This document shows, piece by piece, positions 7,434 through 13,375 of a DNA stretch of 13,967 nucleotides; within the stretch, counting starts at the first letter, position 1, and every line of letters begins with the position of its first letter. The notes beneath the pieces were generated by a model that did not search any database, was not told the origin of the DNA, and was given only the letters and a program-made list of their open reading frames with translations. Source of the DNA: Firmicutes bacterium UBA4981 (GTDB taxonomy: Bacteria; Bacillota; SHA-98; UBA4971); contig DGZL01000169.1 of the NCBI GenBank assembly GCA_002398515.1, forward strand, positions 1,269-15,235, given 5' to 3'. The position numbers and the translations under genes are program-made.

Positions 7434-8810
7434 TCATTCCCCTTTCCTAATGCAGGACAAGATCGCGTCCATATTATCGGAAAAGGTCCTGTCGTCTCGC
7501 CACTCCCACAACACGGCCGAGAAGACGCGCCTGTAGAATTCGCAATACGGGTCTTTCGAAGACACGTCCCCCGTATGAGCACACGCCCTTGCGCGGCATC
7601 CGCCCCCGCAAAAAAGAGCTACATCGCAACCTAAACATTCCTGAAGTCCGGTGACATCTTGAATCTTACTCGTTCCTCTTCTCACAATCTCCCATATCGG
7701 CTCTTCAGGCAACTTCCCTAACACCATACCCTCGGTATGCAGTAACGGGCACGGATACACCCTACCGTCAGGCGCTATGCTGATAATTGAACTACCTGCA
7801 CCGCATCGCTGTTTGACAATGAGTTCAACAAGAGGGGTAAAGTCACCGGGAGACGTCAAGTCAGCGGGATGTACCACGTCACTTGCTTCCTGCGCGTGGG
7901 TTCCTAATCCTCGTCCTCCTTCAAGCGATTTGCTACATATTCTAACGAAGTGCCTCAGTAATTCGTCTACCGAAATTTCCAGGTCGCCAATGTGACATGT
8001 GCCCCTGCCTATCGGTAGAAAGAGGCTGAAATGATAGCCTACACCCAGCTTCCCGGCTAATTTGACAATGCTCTCCGACTCACGAATGCTTTCCCTTGTA
8101 AGAGTCTGAACGATCTCGATATCGCTGACTCCCGCATGAAGTAGCTTGTTAATGCCTTCAATTGCCTTATCAAAGCTACCGCGACCGCGAATAGTATCGT
8201 GAACTCGTGGATTGGCAGATTCAATGCTCACCTGCACCCTGGCGTTGGCCTTTGATACACGTTCTGCATCTTCCTTTGTAATCAGCGTTCCATTGGTAAG
8301 AATCGTAATCCGGGGAACCTTCTCTTTGGCATAATCAAGTATCCTGCAAAACTCCTTGCAGAGGAGGGGTTCGCCTCCGCTTATCACAAGGTTGCTCAGG
8401 TCTGATTTGGCTAAGGCATCAATAGTCAAGCATAAAGCCTCATATGACAATTCCGATGGCAATTCCGTATACCCGGGCAAGCCATTGCTCGCAAAGTAGC
8501 ACATAGGGCATGTCAGGTTGCATTTGGCGGTTACATTGAGATAGGCGCGGGCAAGGGTCACCACATCACTGACTGCAGCCACAAACCCGTATTCCTTCAA
8601 GTACTGAAAAAGGGCCCGGATGATTTCAGGTTCCGCCCCGGTTTCCAGTGCCTCATCAGCGACCAGACGACTTACGGGTTTCCCTTCCGGATTCAAGGCA
8701 AGCCTATATGCATAGTCCGCAAGCTTTATCCACTCCCGATTAACAGGATTTATGAGAACCCGCTGGCCTTCATGTTCCAGCACCTCTATGCCTTTTGCGA
8801 TGGTGACCAT
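7434..8810 (-). CDS. Radical SAM/SPASM peptide maturase with PqqD-like N-terminal domain
   Basis: Iron-sulfur enzyme expected to cleave S-adenosylmethionine and modify a peptide substrate. Of 458 residues, about 5-80 resemble a PqqD-like RiPP recognition element (small beta strands then helices, with VNREWIKLADYAYRLAL). The radical SAM motif is CNLTCPMC (C97, C101, C104), followed by SGGEPLL (144-150), TNGTLI (172-177) and VSIESANPRVHD. The C-terminal SPASM domain is complete: C336-x12-G-x4-C354, then C392-x2-C395-x5-C401-x3-C405, and C423, predicting two auxiliary 4Fe-4S clusters. I chose ATG 8808-8810 because GGAGAGG lies just upstream; a TTG nine codons earlier is also open. It follows the 33-codon precursor candidate across a hairpin. 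Substrate and reaction (thioether, C-C crosslink or epimerisation) cannot be told from sequence. Confidence 0.93.
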   Translation of the reverse strand: MVTIAKGIEVLEHEGQRVLINPVNREWIKLADYAYRLALNPEGKPVSRLVADEALETGAEPEIIRALFQYLKEYGFVAAVSDVVTLARAYLNVTAKCNLTCPMCYFASNGLPGYTELPSELSYEALCLTIDALAKSDLSNLVISGGEPLLCKEFCRILDYAKEKVPRITILTNGTLITKEDAERVSKANARVQVSIESANPRVHDTIRGRGSFDKAIEGINKLLHAGVSDIEIVQTLTRESIRESESIVKLAGKLGVGYHFSLFLPIGRGTCHIGDLEISVDELLRHFVRICSKSLEGGRGLGTHAQEASDVVHPADLTSPGDFTPLVELIVKQRCGAGSSIISIAPDGRVYPCPLLHTEGMVLGKLPEEPIWEIVRRGTSKIQDVTGLQECLGCDVALFCGGGCRARACAHTGDVSSKDPYCEFYRRVFSAVLWEWRDDRTFSDNMDAILSCIRKGE

Positions 8811-8864
8811 CTGCCTCTCCAGCGCGACTCCCCCCAATTTGCGTCACACACGGCGACTCCGTTT

Positions 8865-8876
8865 TTCGCAAGCGAA
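8865..8876. repeat. Small palindrome TTCGC-AA-GCGAA
   Basis: Five-base-pair perfect hairpin with a two-base loop between the large hairpin and the radical SAM gene. In the mRNA it is followed by AAAACGG, so it is not a terminator. It may be a minor part of the leader structure of the maturase gene. Confidence 0.3.
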
Positions 8877-8898
8877 CCTTCCCTTGTCGGGTTCGGTA

Positions 8899-8941
8899 GG
8901 CAGGCGATAGGCCCGCAACCCACTTGAGCCTACCGCCTGCC
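8899..8941 (-). promoter_or_regulatory. Strong hairpin between precursor gene and radical SAM gene
   Basis: Inverted repeat with 14-bp arms (8899-8912 and 8928-8941), one G-U-type mismatch and a 15-base loop. In the transcript the arms read GGCAGGCGGTAGGC and GCCTATCGCCTGCC. There is no U-run after it, so it is not a standard terminator. It begins 15 bases after the precursor stop codon. In peptide operons such a structure often stabilises the short precursor message or partly attenuates read-through, giving much more precursor than enzyme; here that is inference. Confidence 0.7.
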
Positions 8942-8955
8942 CCCACCCTGCGGTC

Positions 8956-9057
8956 TCAGCCGATAGTTATTCTGTGACCCCATAGCCGAAAGGTGAAGCA
9001 AAATCCATCAATTGCAAGATCAAATCTTATCTTTTTTCCGCCGAGCTTACCGTACAT
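8956..9057 (-). CDS. Candidate RiPP precursor peptide, 33 aa, radical SAM-associated
   Basis: ATG at 9055-9057 preceded by the full consensus AAGGAGGT with seven bases of spacing, the best translation signal in the window; TGA at 8956-8958. The product begins MYGKLGGKK, continues with an alternating hydrophobic/charged stretch (IRFDLAI) and ends with an aromatic, glycine-containing core (GFCFTFRLWGHRITIG). It has a single Cys (residue 20) and a single Trp (26). The beta-prone IRFDLAI part could be the strand that docks on a PqqD-like recognition domain, and the C-terminal half the modified core. It is directly upstream of the radical SAM/SPASM gene, as precursor genes normally are. I know no named family with this sequence. 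With one Cys it does not fit SCIFF peptides (multi-Cys); its small size and C-terminal aromatic core resemble the B. subtilis epipeptide YydF only loosely. Confidence 0.72.
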   Translation of the reverse strand: MYGKLGGKKIRFDLAIDGFCFTFRLWGHRITIG

Positions 9058-9064
9058 GTGGCGC

Positions 9065-9072
9065 ACCTCCTT
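9065..9072 (-). promoter_or_regulatory. Consensus Shine-Dalgarno of the precursor gene
   Basis: AAGGAGGT on the minus strand, seven bases before ATG. It is the reason to treat the 33-codon frame as a gene and implies a high translation rate. A five-base-pair stem (9074-9078 with 9086-9090, arms CCCGC/GCGGG) lies immediately upstream and leaves the site free. Confidence 0.8.
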
Positions 9073-9109
9073 CCCCGCCTTTTCAGCGGGCGAACTCCGT
9101 ACTATGGCG

Positions 9110-9125
9110 CCTGGGCCGGCTCAGG
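9110..9125. repeat. 16-bp imperfect palindrome upstream of precursor
   Basis: CCTGGGCCGGCTCAGG is self-complementary apart from one mismatched pair. It lies 53 bases upstream of the precursor start and could be part of the leader RNA structure or a protein-binding site. Confidence 0.35.
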
Positions 9126-9132
9126 CCATCTC

Positions 9133-9171
9133 TGGCAGTTCCAGTCTAGCGTGTATTAACAGGAACTGCCA
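9133..9171. promoter_or_regulatory. 39-bp inverted repeat, candidate operator or leader hairpin upstream of precursor
   Basis: Perfect 10-bp arms TGGCAGTTCC (9133-9142) and GGAACTGCCA (9162-9171) around a 19-base centre. It lies in the 180-bp gap between the LuxR-type regulator and the precursor ORF, about 75-115 bases upstream of the precursor start. The minus-strand centre holds TGTTAATAC, an extended -10-like element, but I see no good -35 upstream. That would suit an activator-dependent promoter with the arms as binding sites for the neighbouring regulator. The alternative is an RNA stem in a read-through transcript. Confidence 0.5.
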
Positions 9172-9237
9172 TTCCCCATAAGAACGACTTTTCTCAGTTC
9201 GACGGAACGATTTACGGGGACTGCCGGATATTGCGGA

Positions 9238-9720
9238 TCATTGCCACATACCACACTTATATACGTACCTCACAGCTTGAGCCCGATTCCTTACACGCAA
9301 CTTCCTGAGAATGCTGGAGACATGGCTTTTCACAGTATTGACACTGATGAACATCTCATCTGCGATCTCTTTGTTTTGCTGGCCTTTGGCCAATAGTCTT
9401 AGAACTTCCAATTCTGTCCTGGTAAGGCTCACCGGACGATCCTCGATTTCTCCGGGTTCACTCAATGGAAACACTCTTCTGGATACCTCATGATTCGAGC
9501 CTCGTTGGACTAAGCCGGCAATACCTTCGCTTACCCCAAGATGCAGGCCGGCCTTACCTGAAATCGGTCGTGGCCCGTCTCGTGGACCTATGCTTGCGCT
9601 GAGTCCGTCTATCCTAAGACTACCCACAATTTCTATGCCTTCAGGCAGAGTGTCCGGATCCAGACTCGCCGTACTCCCGCTCGAACCGTCATGAAGCAGA
9701 ATTACCTTTAGCCTGTCCAT
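9238..9720 (-). CDS. LuxR-type HTH transcriptional regulator lacking a recognisable receiver domain
   Basis: DNA-binding regulator of 160 residues. The C-terminus is a clear LuxR/FixJ helix-turn-helix: LTRTELEVLRLLAKGQQNKEIADEMFISVNTVKSHVSSILRKL, about 99-141, then NRAQAV. The first five or so residues (LKVILLHDG) recall the first strand of a receiver domain, but the rest is far shorter than a 115-residue receiver and I see no phospho-acceptor Asp or conserved Lys, so phosphorylation is unlikely. I place the start at ATG 9718-9720 because GGAGGGG lies six bases upstream; a GTG five codons earlier overlaps that site. It ends 180 bases before the precursor candidate and most likely controls that operon. 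A promoter embedded in palindromes upstream suggests autoregulation. Confidence 0.85.
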   Translation of the reverse strand: MDRLKVILLHDGSSGSTASLDPDTLPEGIEIVGSLRIDGLSASIGPRDGPRPISGKAGLHLGVSEGIAGLVQRGSNHEVSRRVFPLSEPGEIEDRPVSLTRTELEVLRLLAKGQQNKEIADEMFISVNTVKSHVSSILRKLRVRNRAQAVRYVYKCGMWQ

Positions 9721-9840
9721 ATCGCTCCCCTCCACGTAACAGTCGCCAAAGACGCCTGTCCTCTGTTGTTTTGCCCTTCGTTCTTAGGCTGCCTATACTT
9801 GCCGGCACATCCATTTACATTATTCTACATGTTTAGCATA

Positions 9841-9887
9841 ATATGGTAGGCATATGCTACCATATCACCATTTTATGGTAATGTCAA
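9841..9887 (-). promoter_or_regulatory. Promoter of the LuxR-type regulator, overlapped by palindromic operators
   Basis: On the minus strand TTGACA (9882-9887, perfect -35) is followed by a 17-base spacer and TATGGT (9859-9864, -10). Two dyads cover it: ATATGGTAG/CTACCATAT (9841-9849 and 9857-9865) and ACCAT/ATGGT (9867-9871 and 9875-9879). Four copies of the half-site ATGGT in alternating orientation thus overlap the -10, the spacer and the start region, a typical repressor or autoregulation layout. The message would have a leader of roughly 130 bases. Confidence 0.65.
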
Positions 9888-10002
9888 TTGGTATCTAATT
9901 CGCCTTTAGTTTTCACAATGTCTACCGCGTATTCTGGAAGACTGGCAGGATTTTGACTGTCGATTCTCTCAAACCAGCAAGGCATCTACTACTTCTTTAC
10001 GA

Positions 10003-10077
10003 AACGTGATCGAATTTCGACCACCAAGAACCCGACCGGTGGTCGAAAATAGCACACGATTTCCAATAACGTGATCG
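10003..10077. repeat. Large hairpin flanked by 10-bp direct repeats
   Basis: An 11-bp perfect inverted repeat TTTCGACCACC (10015-10025) / GGTGGTCGAAA (10038-10048) with a 12-base loop. It is bracketed by two exact copies of AACGTGATCG at 10003-10012 and 10068-10077. It lies downstream of the ThiF-like gene. The absence of a clear T-run makes an ordinary terminator less likely; it could be a small non-autonomous element, a structured 3' end or an operator cluster. Confidence 0.5.
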
Positions 10078-10102
10078 CAAATCTTCTACCTTGCCGGCTG
10101 AA

Positions 10103-10121
10103 GTGGCTGAGAATCAGCCAC
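10103..10121 (-). repeat. Perfect 8-bp hairpin GTGGCTGA/TCAGCCAC downstream of ThiF-like gene
   Basis: Eight perfectly paired bases with a three-base loop, 115 bases after the stop codon of the ThiF-like gene. It has no poly-U tail in either direction. It may mark a processed or rho-dependent 3' end; the same word TCAGCCAC recurs over the ThiF stop codon, probably by chance. Confidence 0.4.
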
Positions 10122-10235
10122 CTGAGGAGTTTAGGGTGTCGAATGTCGTGCACTGCGCATGGGAAAGCGCCTCAGTAGTGTTCTACGAGGCAAGTGACAG
10201 AGACGCTGCCACCTAACCGGCCGGCGCTGCAAAAA

Positions 10236-10979
10236 TCAGCCACAAGCCTCGCAGTTGGGATCCCTAGATACCTTAACTTCGTGCCAACTCATGTCCAAAC
10301 CGCTGAACAGAAGGAGTCTGCCCATAAGAGGGCTACCTATGTCAAGCAGCACCTTCACTGCCTCGACAGCCTCCATACAGCCGATAATGCCTGGAATCGG
10401 CCCGAGAATACCCATCTCCCTGGGTGTCCTAGCTACATCCTCAGGCGGAGGGGACGGGAAAACACACCTGAAGCATGGACCCTTCCCAGGCAAGATGGTA
10501 AGGATCATACCGTCGAACTGCATTACTCCAGCTTCTATCAACGGTTTCCCGAGTTCCTGACAAGTGTCGTTCACAATGTACCTTGTTCTCAGATTGTCCA
10601 CTGCGTCCACCACCAGGTCATACCCGGCTATTATATCTTGGGCGAGTTCTTCGGTAAGTTTCGTGTCATAAGTCACTACCCGCACATGAGGGTTGAGGCG
10701 TTCAAGAGTCTGCTTTGCCGATTCCACTTTCTTCATCCCAATGCTGTCTGAACCATGAAGGATCTGCCTCTGCAAATTGGAGATACTGACAGTGTCCTCA
10801 TCTACAATACCGATTGTGCCTACACCTGCGCATGCCAAGTACATCGCAGCAGGGGATCCTAACCCCCCTGCCCCGACAATCAGGACTCTAGACGATTTCA
10901 GCTTCTCCTGACCTTCTTTGCCGATTTGAGGAATCACAATCTGCCTTGCATAGCGCGCCTCTTCGTCGCAACTCAACAC
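10236..10979 (-). CDS. ThiF/MoeB/HesA-type E1-like adenylyltransferase
   Basis: Soluble E1-like enzyme that would activate the C-terminus of a ubiquitin-fold sulfur carrier (ThiS/MoaD type) with ATP. The 247 residues show RQIVIPQIG (12-20), the nucleotide loop GAGGLGS (36-42), D60, SNLQRQ (67-72), K84 and VDAVDN with D128. Zinc ligands are the pairs CFRC (C169, C172) and CEAC (C243, C246). The length fits MoeB/HesA without a rhodanese domain. The cysteine found in MoeB as TCVEAG is absent: the equivalent stretch here reads RTPREMG. GTG (10977-10979) is chosen because an in-frame TGA lies just upstream; the ribosome binding site is weak. No sulfur-carrier, moa or thi gene is in the window, so the pathway is unknown. 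Confidence 0.9.
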   Translation of the reverse strand: MLSCDEEARYARQIVIPQIGKEGQEKLKSSRVLIVGAGGLGSPAAMYLACAGVGTIGIVDEDTVSISNLQRQILHGSDSIGMKKVESAKQTLERLNPHVRVVTYDTKLTEELAQDIIAGYDLVVDAVDNLRTRYIVNDTCQELGKPLIEAGVMQFDGMILTILPGKGPCFRCVFPSPPPEDVARTPREMGILGPIPGIIGCMEAVEAVKVLLDIGSPLMGRLLLFSGLDMSWHEVKVSRDPNCEACG

Positions 10980-11293
10980 GATTCATCACTTCCACCACAT
11001 GCGATATTGTCAGATCCGTCATAAGCCGAATTATCCCATCAGCTGTCTGCAAACCTATGAAGTCCCAAGAGCAACACCAGCGGAATTACAGCGTTTGCGG
11101 GCAGTATCTACAAATCGTATCCGCCGGCCGATTCCGATCATCTTTGGTCAGACGGTGCAGATCGGGTCATATCTACCGTCCGATTTATATCACCTTTTGT
11201 CGGACAGCACACATCAGGGCATGGCTACCGGCCTGGCCCCGTCATCGATTAGCAGACGGCGTACATCAGAGCATACCCACTGGCCGATTCCCA
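10980..11293. other. 314-bp intergenic region, partly a 52-bp tandem repeat
   Basis: Between the amidohydrolase and ThiF-like genes. The right two-thirds is the tandem array listed separately. The left part (10980-11124) shows a GATAAT on the minus strand near 11030 but no matching -35, so I do not call a promoter. No supported ORF. Confidence 0.5.
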
Positions 11294-11332
11294 TCATCCC
11301 TTACCAGACGGCGCACATCCGGAACGCCGGAG
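11125..11332. repeat. Four degenerate 52-bp tandem repeats overlapping the amidohydrolase 3' end
   Basis: Units start at 11125, 11177, 11229 and 11281, each 52 bases. All share a GGCCGATTCC-like head (changed in units two and three), then an ATCATC-like word, then CAGACGGCG-ACATC in the middle. By hand count units one and two agree at about 37 of 52 positions; units one and four at about 29 of the first 40. The last unit contains the stop codon and final 13 or so codons of the amidohydrolase, so the array looks like repeated and decayed copies of that gene end. Uniform period without unique spacers rules out CRISPR. Confidence 0.75.
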
Positions 11333-12652
11333 CACTCTCTCCAGGGCTTTATTAGCCTCACACACTACCTCTTCCTCATTGATTGAAGTGAGTTTCGTCT
11401 CATGCATCAGCACGCGTCCATCCACAATCGTAGTCTCAACATCCGCTGCTGAAGCCTCATATACTATCCGAGATACAAGGTCTACATTCTGAGTTGGCGC
11501 AACATGAGCCTGATTCAAGTCCAGGATGATTATGTCCGCGCGCTTTCCCGGCTCTATGCTGCCGATTTCGTCCGCAATGCCCATAGCTTCCGCCCCGCCT
11601 TTTATCGCCATTTCAAGGACTGTCGCAGCCGGCATTGCAGTAGGCCCCAGACGGGGTTTATGGATCAAAGCCGCAAGCCTCATCTCCAAGAATGCGTCCA
11701 GGTTGTTATTACACGGCGCGCCGTCAGCGCCCAAGGACACAAACACGCCCATATCCAGCATCTCCGGGATTTTTGCCACGCCTGAAGCAAGTTTTAAGTT
11801 CGACGACGGACAGTGGACAACTTTCGTCTTAGAGTCTCTCAGGAGCTCCATCTCGTCATCATCCAGCCAAATACAGTGAGCCAGGACAACATCGGGGCCC
11901 AAGAGCCCGAGCTCCTTCAGGCACTTGATATTCCTCATGCCTCTGTCCGCCATAACAAGCTCAATCTCTCCCCTATTCTCAGAAGCATGGGTGTGGACAA
12001 GCACTCCTTCGGCCCTTGCCATATCACGAACTCGCATGAGGAGCCTATCTGTGCATGACACAACGAACCTCGGCGCAAAAGCGTATCGAATCCTGCCTCC
12101 GTCATGCATGTGCCACTTTTTCAGCAGCGCCTCACTTTCATTCAGTGAATCCTCTGTGGACTCCATGAGCGAGGGAGGCACATCATCCCCGTAGTCCATC
12201 ATGACTTTGCCTGATGTGGCACGGATGCCGGAGGCAGCAATAGCAGAAAACGCGCTGTCCGTGTGATGGACAGTCTCCATGTCAATAATGGATGTGGTAC
12301 CGCCTTTGATGAGCTCAGTGATTCCCAGCATGGCAGACCAGTAGATACTGTCCTTGTCATGAGCCCCTTCCAGCGGCCATATGCGAAGCTTCAGCCAATC
12401 CATAAGCTCCAAATCGTCTGCCTGGCCTCGAAAAAGAGTCTGACAAAGGTGCACATGGGATTGGACAAAGCCCGGCATGACTACCTTCCCGCAGGCGTCT
12501 ATAATCATATCAACTGTTGCTCGGGTCCCCTCACCCATTGGCGTAATTGAAACAATTGTGCGTCCATCAATTAGGATATCAGCACACTCCAGGATTTCTT
12601 GTTTCTCGTTCATGGTAACAACTCTACCGCCGCGAATGAGGATTTTTGACAT
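11294..12652 (-). CDS. Amidohydrolase, MtaD / 5'-deoxyadenosine deaminase-like (ATZ/TRZ group)
   Basis: Cytoplasmic metal-dependent deaminase, 452 residues, the usual length. Metal and active-site residues: HVH (H66, H68), HTHASE (H222, E225), LAHC (H259) and GADGAPCNNN (D310). QTLFRGQADDLELMDWLKLRIWPLE (71-95) is the signature I associate with adenosine-type deaminases acting on 5'-deoxyadenosine, methylthioadenosine or S-adenosylhomocysteine; guanine or 8-oxoguanine deamination is also possible. The C-terminal beta-sandwich part has EIGSIEPGKRADIIILDL. ATG 12650-12652 is chosen because AAAGGAG lies eight bases upstream; a GTG three codons earlier sits too close to it. A product-side link to radical SAM chemistry (5'-deoxyadenosine removal) is possible but unproven. 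The end of the gene lies inside the 52-bp repeat array. Confidence 0.92.
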   Translation of the reverse strand: MSKILIRGGRVVTMNEKQEILECADILIDGRTIVSITPMGEGTRATVDMIIDACGKVVMPGFVQSHVHLCQTLFRGQADDLELMDWLKLRIWPLEGAHDKDSIYWSAMLGITELIKGGTTSIIDMETVHHTDSAFSAIAASGIRATSGKVMMDYGDDVPPSLMESTEDSLNESEALLKKWHMHDGGRIRYAFAPRFVVSCTDRLLMRVRDMARAEGVLVHTHASENRGEIELVMADRGMRNIKCLKELGLLGPDVVLAHCIWLDDDEMELLRDSKTKVVHCPSSNLKLASGVAKIPEMLDMGVFVSLGADGAPCNNNLDAFLEMRLAALIHKPRLGPTAMPAATVLEMAIKGGAEAMGIADEIGSIEPGKRADIIILDLNQAHVAPTQNVDLVSRIVYEASAADVETTIVDGRVLMHETKLTSINEEEVVCEANKALERVLRRSGCAPSGKG

Positions 12653-12721
12653 ACTTGCCACTCCTTTCAGTGTGACTCTCTCAACTCAATTCACGCTTCG
12701 CCATTTTCGTTGTTAACCCGA

Positions 12722-12904
12722 CTATGAAACACGCCTAATCCAAAGCCACAAAAACACAAGGAGGTCGACAAACCAAAGCCGAGGCGCAAAGGCAAGTAAA
12801 ACCGAGATATGATAACACCTCGCCTGCGCCCTCGTAGCCAGGTCGGTTACGGCCTCCCGGTAGAAACGCCTGAACCCATCATCATCAGGTCTATACGAGA
12901 GCAT
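12722..12904 (-). CDS. Possible 60-aa hydrophobic protein, unknown
   Basis: ORF from ATG 12902-12904 to TAG 12722-12724 in the gap between the HEPN and amidohydrolase genes. The first half is charged (RPDDDGFRRFYREAV); the second half is a strong membrane-like stretch rich in Leu, Val, Trp and Phe (about residues 33-56), ending IRRVS, like a small single-pass protein. The start signal is poor (AGAAG about nine bases upstream). No family recognised. It could be a real small membrane protein or a remnant; the composition is the only positive evidence. Confidence 0.3.
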   Translation of the reverse strand: MLSYRPDDDGFRRFYREAVTDLATRAQARCYHISVLLAFAPRLWFVDLLVFLWLWIRRVS

Positions 12905-12946
12905 TGGAACACTTCTTCTATATTCCCTCTGGGCTTATTCCATATT

Positions 12947-12958
12947 ATTTTCGAAAAT
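12947..12958. repeat. 12-bp perfect palindrome ATTTTCGAAAAT
   Basis: Lies 25 bases downstream of the HEPN stop codon. Too AT-rich for a stable terminator; might be a binding site. No nearby promoter pair is visible. Confidence 0.3.
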
Positions 12959-12982
12959 CCTTCTTTTTACAGTTAAGATGCT

Positions 12983-13375
12983 TTACGCACAGCCCGTAAT
13001 ACCGGCGACCCAGCGCCAGACCTCATCAGCGAGTCTTACTGCTTCCTCATACTCTTCCGCAGTTACCGGCTCCCAATCTCCGGGGTAGCGAGTGGTGACA
13101 GCGTACTCATTGAGGATTATCGCTTCGTTGATTTCGCGGGGAACAGCGATCTTACAACCCCTTCTGAGGATGTTGAGCAAATGTCCGATGGAGTGTGTCC
13201 TCGGCGCGTTTTTTCCAACGTATATCAGAAGCCCCTTCAGACACTTCTCAGCAGCTTGCTGAGCATCAAAGCAAAGATCCTCGTACATAATGTCCTCAGA
13301 TTGCCTCCCTTGTTTCGCTCGGGCGAGATTGCTTTTTGCCCTCCGAATCCACGGCTCCCACGGCCTATCTTTCAT
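12983..13375 (-). CDS. HEPN domain protein (toxin-like partner of MNT)
   Basis: All-helical HEPN protein of 130 residues, the usual size. Typical PF05168-type features are WIRRAKSNLARAK (9-21), CFDAQQAAEKCLKGLLI (35-51), the THSIGHLL segment (60-67) and YAVTTRYPGDWEPVTAEEY (91-109), followed by a last amphipathic helix. In HEPN/MNT pairs the HEPN protein is often an RNase toxin with an Rx4-6H motif. Here the only match is R59-x5-H65 in the THS loop, not the usual RNxxxHxY helix, so RNase activity is doubtful. I prefer ATG 13373-13375 with AAAGG 11 bases upstream; GTG at 13384 is too close to that site. It overlaps the MNT gene by 11 bases. Confidence 0.88.
   Translation of the reverse strand: MKDRPWEPWIRRAKSNLARAKQGRQSEDIMYEDLCFDAQQAAEKCLKGLLIYVGKNAPRTHSIGHLLNILRRGCKIAVPREINEAIILNEYAVTTRYPGDWEPVTAEEYEEAVRLADEVWRWVAGITGCA

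Larger units (their letters stand above)
9888..10235. other. 348-bp gene-free region with several inverted repeats
   Basis: Between the end of the ThiF-like gene and the regulator promoter. It holds the two hairpins and the AACGTGATCG direct repeats listed separately. No ORF with a start signal is visible on either strand; the plus-strand frame that runs through it continues through the ThiF-like gene and looks like a shadow. Confidence 0.6.

Noticed and set aside
8899..8941. Rho-independent terminator between precursor and maturase
   Set aside because: The stem is strong, but no run of T follows on the minus strand and downstream genes appear to belong to the same operon.
8993..9181. 62-codon plus-strand frame covering the precursor region
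   Set aside because: No ribosome binding site, and its composition follows from the complement of the precursor ORF and its leader hairpins.
10194..10751. 185-codon plus-strand frame opposite the ThiF-like gene
   Set aside because: The minus strand carries the conserved E1 motifs in full; the plus-strand product shows no recognisable domain.
11125..11332. CRISPR array
   Set aside because: The whole 52-bp period is diverged to a similar extent; there are no conserved repeats separated by unique spacers, and no cas gene is present.
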